64,000 nucleotides of DNA, taken from assembly GCA_037976565.1 (NCBI GenBank), contig CP137682.1, forward strand, positions 17,426,341 through 17,490,340. The letters run 5' to 3'. Below the pieces are notes generated by a model. It saw nothing but the letters and a program-made list of their open reading frames with translations. It did not search any database and was not told where the DNA came from. Every line of letters begins with the position of its first letter. Within the stretch, counting starts at the first letter, position 1. The stretch is from Mesocentrotus franciscanus. Taxonomy: Eukaryota > Echinodermata > Echinoidea > Camarodonta > Strongylocentrotidae. A program made the translations under genes and the position numbers. This document shows positions 44,550-56,429 of the stretch, one piece after another.

Positions 44550-45899
44550 ATGATGATAAACAGGACATCGAATGGTCAGTGCCATCTTGGAAGAACTGAC
44601 GATGACAAGACGGACATTGACGGCATCAACCAAAACATCATTGTTAATTTAACCTATTACATGATGGTGTTGGTCCTCGGACTCCCGGGTAATGCTATTA
44701 TCATCCAAGCTTACGCGTGGAAGAAACGGAAGGCAAGCACGGATATCCTCATCATGGCTCAAGCGATAGTCGACTTCGTCGCTTGCTTATTCACGCCTGT
44801 CTTCATCATCAGAAACGGTTTTCCGAAACTGATTACGACAGGTTTGTGTCGGATCTCACCACTTGCAGAAGAGGCACCCGCTTTCGTGTCCCTTTTCCTC
44901 ACCACGGTAATCAGCATAGATCGTTACATAGCCGTGTGTCATCCTCTACGACGCCGAATGACGGTACGTATGACCATTGTATTAGTTACTGTGTGTTTGG
45001 TCGTCAGCACCGCGTTCAACATTCCGCTTGCCGTTTTAGCTGAAGTCCGATTTTCCGATACAGTCAAAAGAAAGCTATGTGACATTTCCCTAGTACGTCA
45101 CGAGTCTTACTATATAGTTTTAACGGTGGCGTGTTCGACATATGCACTGTTTATCTTGTCGATTATGACGACGACTGTTCTTTATGCTTTCATATACAAC
45201 TTCCTCCGAAAGAGGGCAAAAATTCACGCATGCCTTGTGGACAATGAGCTCCCAGTAGCTACCATCAGTTCAAAGAACCAAAGCAATGATATTCTCGATT
45301 CCAGCTCGACAGCAGACCACGCATTCATGCCCGGTGCAGAAAGCAAAGATTTCGGCGGAGTCACAGCCACCAAAAAAGCAGTTCAGCACTTGCATGTAGC
45401 TACTGAAGGATGTTCAAATAACAAAAATCTTACATCGGCACCAAGGAGTAAAGCCATCGAGTTGCATTTCATGTCTCCCATAATGAAACCGCCTCAGGAC
45501 AACCTGAAACAACTCCCTCTACGACAAACCCTCGCGGAACCACATCACCCACCAACGTCATCGCCCAAAAGACCTCCTTTTAGGCGTCGTGGTACGAATC
45601 AACCAAAGGTACTCAGGAAGAAGCAGGAAGCTGACTATGGAAGGAAAACAACGCGCATGCTCCTAATTATATCAATATTCTTCTTCATCACCTGGACTCC
45701 AAGCATCATCATCCCCATCATCCCCCGTTCGATCATTTCTAACGGAAGGGACATTCATGGATTCCTCACCATTCTTGACATCCTAATCGCTCTCAAGCTC
45801 ACTAACCACATCGTCAATTTCTTCGTCTACTATTGGGTCAGCAACAGTTTCAGAAGAGACGTGAAGGAGTCGTTTAAGAAATGCTGGGGCATGGAATAG
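44550..45899 (+). CDS. Single-exon class A GPCR, receptor 3 (449 aa)
   Basis: Intact seven-transmembrane receptor, first ATG at 44550. N48, D75, C100, D124-R125-Y126, TM6 TWTP and TM7 NFFVYYW match receptor 2 position for position. One extra residue lies in extracellular loop 2 (LVRHES against LRHKS). Differences from receptor 2 cluster in loop 3, which is also three residues longer near its end, and in the TM6-TM7 connector (IISNGRDIHGF). Sequons are at N4 and N33. The immediate 3' flank carries two TTAA MITEs back to back. Confidence 0.9.
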   Translation: MMINRTSNGQCHLGRTDDDKTDIDGINQNIIVNLTYYMMVLVLGLPGNAIIIQAYAWKKRKASTDILIMAQAIVDFVACLFTPVFIIRNGFPKLITTGLCRISPLAEEAPAFVSLFLTTVISIDRYIAVCHPLRRRMTVRMTIVLVTVCLVVSTAFNIPLAVLAEVRFSDTVKRKLCDISLVRHESYYIVLTVACSTYALFILSIMTTTVLYAFIYNFLRKRAKIHACLVDNELPVATISSKNQSNDILDSSSTADHAFMPGAESKDFGGVTATKKAVQHLHVATEGCSNNKNLTSAPRSKAIELHFMSPIMKPPQDNLKQLPLRQTLAEPHHPPTSSPKRPPFRRRGTNQPKVLRKKQEADYGRKTTRMLLIISIFFFITWTPSIIIPIIPRSIISNGRDIHGFLTILDILIALKLTNHIVNFFVYYWVSNSFRRDVKESFKKCWGME

Positions 45900-45982
45900 T
45901 TGTGAAGATATAGATCCTCTTATGACATTGATCTTCTGATGACGTAATCTTTAATTGAGACAAGGGGTCGAAACAGCTGCCC

Positions 45983-46392
45983 TTAAAGAGAAGGTTGAGT
46001 TCTGGGAAGAGGTGAAAAATAATTTTTGCGCGTTATCATTGTTCTTGCAAGTGTTCATGCAAGTGTGGAAGAACGTCAGATAAAAAATGTTCCCTGAAAA
46101 GCATGGCTCTTCAAATGCCTTAATTTTCTAAATATGGCATGTAACAGCATTACAATCGGTACGGATTTTTATGCCACATGTTCCTGTACTCCCATATACA
46201 TCTCTCTGTGTACAGTGCTTGTAACTTTACCAAGACTGGGTCAACATTTTTTATCATGTTGATGATTCCAGAACCTTGCAGTACACAGTACACACCAATA
46301 CTTATATGCTAGATGATCAACCTTTTCTGATCGATTCCCCACCGTTTCTTTCACAATGCAATCGCATGACTAGAACTCAACTTTATCTTTAA
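45983..46392. mobile_element. TTAA-flanked MITE, family B copy 2
   Basis: TTAA lies at 45983-45986 and 46389-46392, with inverted ends 'agagaaggttgagttct' and 'agaactcaactttatct'. In copy B the same site is a single TTAA (26995-26998) directly followed by family C sequence, so this insertion went into an existing terminal TTAA. The interior matches 11744-12131 in inverse orientation. Confidence 0.85.
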
Positions 46393-47066
46393 AGGGAACC
46401 TCACCCCAAAGAATAAGTGTACGTATTCTGAAAAATAAGATGTATTTCTGCCTTTTGATGTACAATATTCCTTACGAAAACGTACAAAAGATATAGAAAT
46501 TTTCTTGAAAATGTGACGTACCAGTTGAAGTTGCACATGCACCAGGCTTATAGTTGAAAAAAAAATTAAATCGATAGCAAAACCTTTACTTTTCAATGAA
46601 GACAAATCATAGCTAAGAAGATAGAAATTACATTTGGTGAAAAATATATAACAGGGGAACAATTGTAACTAATTCATTACAAAATACTAAAATATAGCAG
46701 TCGACAAATCTATTTTATTTATGAGAAACCTTCATCGCAGAAGAGCACCAACTTATTCATTCAATTTGCGTTCTGGCAATTGTAGTGCAACGGATAATAG
46801 CAGGTGAATGAAATGCTTCATCACCACACACACCTGGAAAGGAAGCATCCATAAATTTGAATACGTTTACTTGATAAAGACTTTGCATAGTACGTCACGT
46901 TATCAAGAAAATGGCGATGCCCATGTCGTGTTGAGAAACTGCACATTATTCTGGCTCTATGCTTCTCTCATATACTTTAGTGGGGAATCTTGTAGATAAA
47001 TGGGCAAGAATATAATAAATCTCTCAGAATAAGTAAAGTTATTTCTTGGGGTGAGGTTTCCTTCAA
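46389..47066. mobile_element. TTAA-type MITE, family C copy 2
   Basis: Left end TTAA then AGGGAACCTCACCCCAAAG. The right end is inverted and closes at TCAA (47063-47066). Orthologous in position to 26995-27711, so it was present before copies B and C separated. Confidence 0.75.
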
Positions 47067-47270
47067 TGCTCGTTCAGATATGAGGCGGCCAAACCACAGC
47101 GGTTCTTTAAAGATGACTTAAAGTGTAATACGCTTCACATTTCTGAATCTTGTAACACAGAGCTCACTTAGTACGCTCAAGTCTTTTGTTGCGCCCAATA
47201 ACCATTGATTTTACATGTTTAAAAATTGCCGACGGTTTATTTTTGCGGCGGCTTACTACGCCATATATAA
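47067..47270. mobile_element. Family F MITE in duplication C
   Basis: Same element as 27712-27925, with left end 'gctcgttcagatatgaggcgg'. Confidence 0.55.
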
Positions 47271-47503
47271 AAATAACTTGAAAATAACCCATTCTATGTG
47301 CAAAAATATGCCACCGCTCCACTTTCGTATATGCTCTGGATTTTATGAAATAAAACTGCAGTCTTGTCATGCTTGTAGACGGTGTATATGGAGCATTCGA
47401 AAACTGGCAAAAGCTCCCTACACACCTCTCAGAGTTCCCCAATCTCCCTATTTGCACGGCTTTCGAACAACCTCGGTGTGTATAGACGGCGCGAGGCAGA
47501 GAT

Positions 47504-50500
47504 TTGTTTTTTCTGTTTGCCTCTAATGAGGTGTTTATTCAATATTCAAACAATAGCATACTTTTACTTACAATTTAGCAAAACAATGGAACATCAATAA
47601 TACACATAATTTTTGTTCAAATATAACTAAACAAATTCGCGGGAAATTTCATATTTTGTACTTTCAAATGTTCATTTATTATTATTCTGTTAGTCATTTC
47701 TCTCTTAAATAAATAAAACAAATTTAGATCTCTATTACCATACCCATACTTATTACGAAAAATAATCATTTTATAAATAGACCAAAAAGCAATAGTCATT
47801 ATCAAATCGTTTTCGGTTTGCAAATTCATTTTGAGTAAGTAAACAATATCTATCTCTATTTTAAGATTGAAAGCATGTAAAATTAAGTCCTTTAAATATT
47901 CAAAGAAGGTTTGGTTTGCCTTACATGAAATGAAAGCATGTACAATATCTTCAGTTTCTTTGCATTTTAAACAAAGGTCATCGTATATTAGACCCCACTT
48001 AAACAGATTTTTACGAACAGGTACAATATTATATAAAAGCTTGAAATTGAATTCACGTAGATGAAATTCTTTAATCCCAATCAAATTTCTATTAAAAATA
48101 CAGGACCATTTAACATCCTCCTGCAGGACATTTTCCCAATACAAACAACATTTATTTATCTTAATTTGTTTAAAACTTATCATATTATACTACTGTTTAC
48201 TACTCAAAAGGCTAACAGGCTTAACTGCTTTTCCAAATACAATGTGGGAGATAATGAAATTATGATCTTTGAATCCTTAAGGTACTCTATGTTTATCATT
48301 TATCAAAATTTTTGGAATTGATTTTGTAGCTTTGCATAGTCAAAAATCAAAAGTTGTCTACTTCGTCTAGTTTTAAGGCGGATATGATATAATTCATTTA
48401 CTGAAACAAAAGTACCATTTTTAAAGATATCCTTTAAATATATAATACCACTTTTATACCAGTCTTCATAAAATAACATTTTCTTTTCAAAAACAATATT
48501 TTGATTATACCATAAAATATTTTCGTTAACATGTTTCTGTGCCCGACATTCAACTGATGTATATTTTTTAAATGAGTTACCATGCATGTAATATTTCAAT
48601 GTAAAAATGTGGCACATTTCTAAGTTTTAAGAGATTTAAAGCATCATCAGTATAATTGCAATTCAGCAGTAGATGCAGCCCTCCCAAACAGTCAAACCAA
48701 TGTTGACTCATATCTTTCCAAATTCCTTTTGTATTATCTAAAAACATCCCAAGCCACTTCAGCCTAAAACTGAACATTTCCCTTTTAACATCAATCATTC
48801 TTATTTCTCCTTCACAATAATCCTGAGTAACGATACATCGTTTTACCTTTTCAATTTTACTTTTCCAAAGAAATTTAAATATCAAGCTATTAAGTTTTAT
48901 CAAAAAATTAGACGGTATTGTATCAACAATCATTAAATGTATAACTTGACTAATTGCAAGTGATTTAACAATGGTCATTCTACCAAACAAAGTCAGCTTT
49001 CTTTTTCTCCAGTTATCAAGCATTTTTTTCTTTTTTTCTAATTTATTTTGCCAATCGATCTTTAAAGCACACTGCAGATCAGGTGCGATACGATGTCCTA
49101 AGTATTTTACTGGCTCATCTGTCCAATGTAAGCCAAAATAAGATAACGACCATCGTTGACAGGAGTTTCCAATCCAGATCAAGACAGTCTTCTCTATTTA
49201 ACTTCGGCCCTGCAACTTCCCCCCAAAACTCTAATTCGTTTAAAATATTTCAAAAGAATTTATATCACGTACATAAAATAAAGTGTCATCTGCATATTGC
49301 AGCAGTTTCATATCAATACCTTTATCATTAATATCCAGACCTTGAATTTCATTATTTTCTCTCACTTTATTTGCCATTAATTCTGCGGCCATTACAAACA
49401 ATAAGGCCGAGAGGGGACACCCTTGGCGTATTCCTCTTAAAACATTAAAAGTTTCAGATATACAACCATTTACAATTACAGAACTTGCAATATTTGTGTA
49501 TAAAATCACCCACTTCTGGAAAACGGGCCCAAAGTTAAATTTAATCAGACATTTTTTGATTAAAGTTACATCAATTACATCAAAAGCTTTAGAAAAATCT
49601 ACCATCATAAGAGCACCGTTTTTACCGCGCCTTGTCATGTATTCGATAAAATCTTTTGTAAATCTTACATTGAAAGCCGATAGACGACCTCTTATGTAAC
49701 CCGTCTGGTTTTCATGAATAATTTGTCCAATTACTTTTTGAAGACGGTTCGCAAGCACTGTCGCAATGATTTTGTAATCACAATTCAGCAATGTGATCGG
49801 TCTCCAATTCCTTAGCTCTCGGTGATCCCCTTTCTTGTATATCAAGAATGTAATTATTCCTTTCCTTTGAGAATTCGACATTTTCTCATTAGCATAACAC
49901 TCGTTAAGAGCGGCCATTAAAATATCACAGATCTCATTCTAGAACACCTGATAGAATTCCGCGGTAATTCCGTCAGAGCCTGGAGTTTTGTTTTTCTTCA
50001 TTGCGAATACAGCTTGTTTACATTCTCTGTGTGTCAATAAACCTTCACATATCTTATTTTCATCGTCAGAAAGAGATGAAATATTTTTGAGAAAAAATAT
50101 AATTTTCTGCAGTTTTAACATCTTATCTTCTTTACTAAACAACTTACTATAAAAACCAACGGTTTCTTCCAATATTTCGTCTTGTTTTTCAATAATTCTT
50201 TTTCCGTTTCCTGTCTTTAACTGATTTATGTTTTTTCTGCCAGCATTTCTCTTTTCTAAGCTGAGAAAATATTTAGTACTTCTTTCTCCCTCTTCCATCC
50301 ATCTTGCCTTAGCTCTGATACCAGCTCCTTTAGATTCAACTTTATATATATTTTCCAGCTCTTCTTTACGACCGTATATTCGTTTTCATTATCATTATTT
50401 CCACTTTGGTTATCAATACGTTTTTGTAATACATTAAGCTTCATTTCCAAAAACCCTCTTCTATTTTTTGGATCTGCAACTTTATGTTTACAATATTTTT

Positions 50501-51354
50501 GTGTAAATTCACGTAATTATCTTTATTTTCAAAAGTTCCCATTTCTGTAGGGGACTCATACTTCGAGAATTCATTGAACTAATAACATCACAAATATTGT
50601 TATGATAACAGTCATCCAACAGAACACGACTGTTCAGCTTCCAGTAACCTGGGCCCTTTTGAACAGATTTTGTTTTGATTTTTAAAGAAATTGCGTTGTG
50701 ATCAGCTCTTCTTGCTGGTCTGATATCTGTGTTTACAACTCTCCCTAAAAAACTTTTATCAACCAGCCAATAATCTAATCTTAAAGCAAGTTTGAGATAT
50801 TTATTTCTCCGGGTAAACTGAATAGTATTAACATTCATTTTCCTCCAGATATCACACAATTCGTATTTCTTTAACAATCTACTAAAATTTAGCGGTTTCT
50901 TGTAATAGGAACGGTTTGTTCCCTGAACGTTTGTAGTGTCTTTCTTGACATTCAGTACACAGTTCCAGTCTCCTGCCATTACTAATTTAGATTTTTCATA
51001 TTTTACACAAGAATTTGATACGAACGTATTCAGATTTCTGAAAAAACGTTCTCTTTGCTTTTTCTTAGTTGGTGCATATACATTTACCATTGTCAATGAA
51101 ATAGTTCCCAATTTAACTGCCAATAACAACTTTCTTCCATCATCACACTGCTCTATATTACTAACATCTATATCTAGGTGTTCATCAAATAGTATAGCAA
51201 CTCCTTTGAGTGATTGGTGCCATGTGAAAAATATACGGCCCACGCCACTCACTTTTCACAATATTTTCAATGTCGGCTGTCCAATAAGTTTCTTGTACGA
51301 AGAATATGTGGCCCTTTTGATGTCTAAACCATCTGAAAATTTGACATCGTTTTT
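47504..51354 (-). mobile_element. L1/Tx1-like LINE, nearly complete ORF2, with 15-bp target duplication
   Basis: A perfect 15-bp duplication GCGCGAGGCAGAGAT flanks it (47489-47503 and 51355-51369). Copies A and B carry the single empty site. Reading minus from 51354, there is an APE-type endonuclease (FVQETYW, GDWNCVLN, 'RRADHNAI'), a linker (50298-49939), an RT with NWRPITLLN, MVDFSKAFD, RQGCPLSALLF and the active box YADD (frame 49917-49240), the RT C-terminal part (49182-48577), and a C-terminal cysteine block (CLKCKETEDIVHAFISC, 48183-47617). Several frameshifts and stops separate these. ORF1 is absent, so the element is 5'-truncated. The 3' end is A-rich. Confidence 0.9.
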
Positions 51355-51619
51355 GCGCGAGGCAGAGATACTTTTCCGGATTAAACCTTATACAACACAT
51401 CTTTTCTGCAAACTCTGCAAGTATATTGAGATAATCTCGAAATATACTTATAACATTTTTACTGCGTCGAACAATAATTATCTCTTAGATTTCATTTGCA
51501 ATTGCTCATAACTGTTTTCATTCACAAATGATAAGTATTTTAATGCGTCGAACAATAATTATCTCTTCGATTTCATTCGCAATAGCTCATAACTGTTTTA
51601 ATGCAATGTTACTATTCAA

Positions 51620-51724
51620 GTAATATTGACTGCCTTCAGGGCAATACGACATATACCGCCCGAACCGAAGGTGAGGGTGATATATGGCAAGTCGTATTGC
51701 CCTGAATTAGGCAGTCAATATTAC
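51620..51724. repeat. Hairpin with perfect 16-bp and 15-bp arm blocks
   Basis: gtaatattgactgcct (51620-51635) pairs with 51709-51724, and tcagggcaatacgac (51636-51650) pairs with 51691-51705. It abuts a second inverted-repeat element, and neither is in copies A or B. Confidence 0.8.
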
Positions 51725-51725
51725 T

Positions 51726-52264
51726 ATTATTAACCACATCAGACATCTAGAGCAAACAAGAAACTCTTACTATCTTATACTCTTAAATTATGTCAAATAC
51801 AGTGGCCTACACTGCACAGGGTTTCCTAGCATCATGAAAAGTTGCAAAAACATCGTCAAACCAGCACTGTGCATCTAGTGCTTGACAAAATTTGCGATAC
51901 ACTGCAAACAGTGTGCCTTTGGTGTGATTATTACGTCACAATAGAGTGCGCGCAAAGTGCGCAGGTTCTCATACACGTAATAGATGCGCAAAGAAAATTA
52001 CAAAAAACCCGGATGTTGGCTTTACATTATTGCCCACTAGTTTAACACGCCTTTTGCCATTGACTTTTCAGAATGGGCAATAATATTTGTTCATTGGTTT
52101 ACTGTGTAATAATATTGACCGGCAAATTACACACAAAATCCCATTGACTTTTCTGAGCGGTCAATATTTTCTTTCGCGCGTAGTTTTGTTGGCTTAGCAA
52201 TTAAACTTAGAGGGCAATACAATTTAAAAATTGCCCTGCTCAGATGTCTGATACGGTTAATAAT
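51726..52264. mobile_element. Inverted-repeat element (539 bp) in copy C
   Basis: The ends attattaacc..atcagacatct and agatgtctgat..ggttaataat are inverted over about 27 bp. Absent from copies A (18720) and B (28428). Class uncertain; it may form one compound foldback insertion with the adjoining hairpin. Confidence 0.6.
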
Positions 52265-52564
52265 CTTAGTTGTTACAACATAATGATTTTGTAGTAGGTA
52301 CGAATATTGACTGAAAAAGTAAAACGCTTGAATTCTTATTGAATACTGTAGGTTGCATTTTATTATGTTAGACGAAATGAAAGAAACAATACAAATAAAT
52401 AAATACATATCTTTCTCTCTGTGTCATTATTTCTCGCTCGTTCTCCTCTCTTGTACAAGCGGCGCGATCCATGTTGCCGACATACAGACATTGATGTCCA
52501 GGACAAGCCAGTCATGGACAAAATGCCGCTTCCCAGTAATCTAGAAAATTGGTTTGAATCTTTT

Positions 52565-54340
52565 ATGTTCTGAAACAAGTAATGTCAATGAAAAACAAAG
52601 AGTCCGTCGGGTTAGACGGAATTTCTATGTATCTTCTCAAAGAGTGAATATCCGCAATGATTGAGCCTCTTACCTTTTTAATCAACAAATCTTTATCGGA
52701 ATGGGTTGTGCCTGACAAATGGAAAGTCGCAAAAGTAATACCGATACACAAAAGGAGATAACATTGATTTCAATAATTACAGGCCGATCCCACTGTTGCC
52801 TTGTGCCTCTAAAGTTATGGAAAGAGTCGTTCAAAGACAATAAATTGCTTGATTATTTAAAGTCTCATTCCTTGCTTACCCACAATCAGTCAGGTTTTCG
52901 TCCAAAACACTCCACCGGGACAGCACTAGGCCACAGTCACAGATGACTGGTTTTATTCTATCGATAAAGGTAATTACATTGGAACAATTTTTGTAGATTT
53001 GCAAAGAGCCTTTGATATGGTTGATCACCTAATCCTTATATCTAAACTTGAATCATGGGTGTAACTGGTGTAGAATTACAGTGGTTCAAACACTATTTAT
53101 CAAACAGAAGAATAAGAACTTCGGTCAATAATGTACTTTCTGATGAAAAATTTACTACGAAAGGTGTGTCGCAACTCGCAAGGTTCTTTACTGGGGCTCC
53201 TCATGTTCATTATTATATTTTTATGAATGACATCTTTATGCAGATGACACGGTCAAACATTATTCACATATCCCAAATCCCAAAGTGGTGGAGAACATTT
53301 AAAATAAAGAAATGAATAGCCTTGATGCGTGGATTAATAACAACAACTTAAAGATCAATCACGACAAAACTGTATGCATGTTATTTGGAACACATAACAT
53401 GCTTAAAAAACAAATTCTTTAGAATATCAATGTCAAAGAACAACAGTTGTCCCAAGTAAAAAGCTTTAAATATCTCGGTGTACGTGTGGATGAAAAATTA
53501 AAATGGGATGTTCACATTGAACAGACGTGTAACAAGCTAAGTAAAATGGTTAGTTATTTGTGTAGACTAAGACAATTTGGGAATGTGTCTGAATTGAAAT
53601 AAATCTATAATTCCATCATACTACCTCTCTTTGATAATGGGGATGTAGTATGGCAATCTGCCAGCAGCAACTGTTTAATTCAACTCCAAAAAATTCAAAA
53701 TAGGGGCGGCAGAATAATACTAAAAGTTAACTCTTATTCGGATACTTCTATATACCAGTCGAATTCATAGCTGTCTTGGTTGGCAAATGATACGTGAAAG
53801 GCAAAAAAAAAAAATCCATTTATTACTTTTAATTTACAAAAATTAAATAACATGACCCCTGAATATTTGAAAGGCATATTTGAGTCTAAACCCTCTTCAT
53901 ACTCCCTCCGTAATGAAAATAAATTCTCTTTGCCTAAGCCAAGAACAAATTATTGTAAAAGAACTTTCGTGTACAGAGCTTCTTTTCAACATAGTAAATT
54001 ATCCCCTGATTCGCGTGAACTACCCACTTTTGTCACCTTTAAGACTAACTTAAACAGACTATAATCATCCTATTGTTGTACCTTTGTGTATGTATATATG
54101 TTTGTTTGTTGTTTTTTTAATGATGTTTTCGACTGATACTTTGTAATTATTTATTCTGTTTTCATTTCTAATATTATGTATATTATTTTTTGTGTACATT
54201 GTATAAACTGGCCCCATGGAAGATCAGCAGCAACAATATAGTTGCAGCTGAAAATGGGCTACCAGCCGTATTTTGTTCTTTATCTCTGTATGTATTTTAT
54301 CTGATTTTATTATACGGAAATAAAAACAACAACAACAACA
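52565..54340 (+). mobile_element. Decayed CR1/Jockey-like LINE
   Basis: RT motifs appear across frames: 'ESVGLDGIS' near 52600, 'NYRPIPLLP' near 52770, 'HNQSGFRPKHSTGTA' in 52719-52946, and 'SFKYLGVRVDEKLKWDVHI' near 53460. The C-terminal 'LPKPRTNYCKRTF' lies in 53852-54064. Many stops. The 3' tail is (aac)n. Inserted into duplication copy C. Confidence 0.85.
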
Positions 54341-54519
54341 AATGAGGAGGTGAGCAGATCAGTCACTGTGTACGTATCTATGACATTTACTTTGGGAGCA
54401 ACATAAAAGCATATAATAATGTGTCCTAACGCCTAATGATGACAGCCAATCTTGGTCTACTCTGTTACGAAAAAAAGGCTTATCCGATTACAATATATCA
54501 TAACTGCAGCTCCTGTTTA

Positions 54520-54600
54520 TCACGCTCTCCCTCCCCCCCCCCCACTCTCTCTCTCGCCCTCTCTGTCCTTCTCTGTCTATCTCTTTATCTCTCGATGTAT
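54520..54600. promoter_or_regulatory. CT-rich tract upstream of receptor 5
   Basis: A ccctccc/ctctct run ends about 430 bp before the ATG, as for receptors 1-3. No TATAAAG was found for this gene. Confidence 0.25.
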
Positions 54601-55032
54601 GTATACATATCCAATTTCCGGTGTCGTGTCATTCAAATGTTCAGTCGAGGCTCTTTTGAAAACACGACGACTTACCTCGCATAATTAAAGTACCGGTTAG
54701 CTCTTCCCGCCATTCTTCCCTTATTCATGTTAGCAGATGACGGTTTATCCAATCACGTTTGTCATTTTCCAACTGGTGTTACGTGTATCTGAGCCACACC
54801 GCTAATTCGACTCAAGATCGACCAAAAACAGACCATTACGTTTGCCATACGGGCTAATGTAACTTTTTGTTTTGTCTGTCAACGGTTTGCCGTATGTCTC
54901 GTTGATGTGAGTGAGGTATTAGAGAGCACCCGGATGACATTTCAGACTTAAAACGACCACAGATCCTCTACATATTCAAGCATTTATTGGTTTAAAGTTT
55001 TCCTGATTTTTATTACAAACTACAAGCCTGCG

Positions 55033-56409
55033 ATGGATCACATGAATTTGACGAAAGAAGCTCTTTGGATTTCGTTGGAGATGGTGAACGAAACCTCGAC
55101 CGAATTGTATCAATATTATGATACAATAGACAAAGGCGATATGAAGAATGACGATATCGGTGATATTCCAGTAGGTGAATTAATATTTTATATTCTCATA
55201 CTACTATTAGGGTGTCCGGGAATGCCATCATCATCCAAGCTTACGCATGGAAGAAACGGAAGACGAGCACGGATATCCTCATCATGGGCCAAGCGATAGT
55301 CGACTTTGTCGCCTGCGTATTTACCCCAACATTCATCGTCCGACGTGCATTTCGAAACCTGATTACCGTGAGCCTGTGTCGGATGGCATCACTTTCAGAA
55401 GAGGCCACGGCATGTGCCTCCATTTTCCTGACGTCAACGATCAGCATCGATCGTTATATGGCCGTTTGCCGTCCATTCCGACGTCGAATGACGGTGCGTA
55501 TGTCGATTTTATCAGTGATCATGTGTGCGGTGGTCTCGATCGGTGTCAACATGCCGCTGGCCACATATTATGTCGTACATGATTCAGGTCCCAACGGGAA
55601 AAGAATGTGCCACATCTTGATATCACCTACAGGTCACTTCGGCACCACGATAATGTATTTAGCTTTGTTCGTAGCATCATTTGCGACGACCACCCTCCTA
55701 TACGCCCGCATATACGCTTTTATCCGAAAGAGAGCCAAGATCCACGCCGACCTAGTGAACAATGCCGCCAACATCAGTTCCTATTGTGACGCTCACAGTT
55801 CGCCGGAGACGAAATCAAGAACGGGCCGTGTGGAGAACCGAAATGGAACTATTGACAATGTCGAGGACACCTCTAGCATTGCAAACATCAAAAACAAGTT
55901 TGAAACAACCCAAACGTCATCAAACGTTGCTGGATGTGCAAGTTTTACCACCGTTTTAACGTTACCTAGAAGTGAAGCAGCTGATTCGCGTCTCGAACTA
56001 TCAACCTTTAAGTCGTTACAGGACAAATTGCAGCCCATTCCATTACAGTCAGAACACACGGAGCAACACCATTCATCGTCCATAGCGGCTTTGTGCCAGC
56101 GTCGTCGTCATCGGAATGGGCAAAAGGTTTCGAAAAACGAAAAGCAAAACGACTTTGGGCGAAAAACAACGCGCATGCTCCTCATCATCACAATATATTT
56201 CTTCGTGACGTGGACGCCACTAATTGTTATTCCGCTCATCCCATTCAGCATGCTGAATATAAACCATCACATTTCGGCATTCTACACGTTCATAAACGCT
56301 GCACTTTCTCTAAGACTAACCAATCACCTTCTTCTTCTACTACTTGGTCAGCAACAGTTTCAGAAGAGACATTAATGAGTCCTTTAGGAAGTGCAGAGGT
56401 AGAAATTAG
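55033..56409 (+). pseudogene. Frameshifted single-exon class A GPCR, receptor 5
   Basis: The first 60 codons from the ATG at 55033 encode an N-terminus (with sequons NLT and NET) and TM1 up to CPG. A one-base loss after 55220, relative to the other receptors' 'ccgggcaatgcc', shifts the frame. The frame then reads NAIIIQAYAWKKRK, TM2, DRY (SIDRYMAVCRPF), TM5 with RKRAKIHADL, a long loop 3 and TM6 FFVTWTP. In TM7 an 8-base loss after 'ctaaccaatcac' removes the Asn of NFFVY and shifts again. The remaining tail (VSNSFRRDINESFRK) runs to a TAG at 56407-56409. Two separate lesions make it a recent pseudogene unless they are assembly errors. Confidence 0.8.
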
Positions 56410-56429
56410 TTCACAGGAAATAATGAAAA

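Larger units (their letters stand above)
43087..54525 (+). repeat. Segmental duplication, copy C (with large insertions and a deletion)
   Basis: The 5' flank and receptor are nearly identical to copy B. The 3' flank continues to 54525 but is interrupted by MITEs (45983-47066), the L1/Tx1-like LINE (47504-51354), a palindromic element (51620-52264) and a LINE (52565-54340). Compared with A and B, about 2.4 kb is missing between 'tttactttgggagc' and 'aacataaaagcat' at 54400-54412. Confidence 0.85.
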
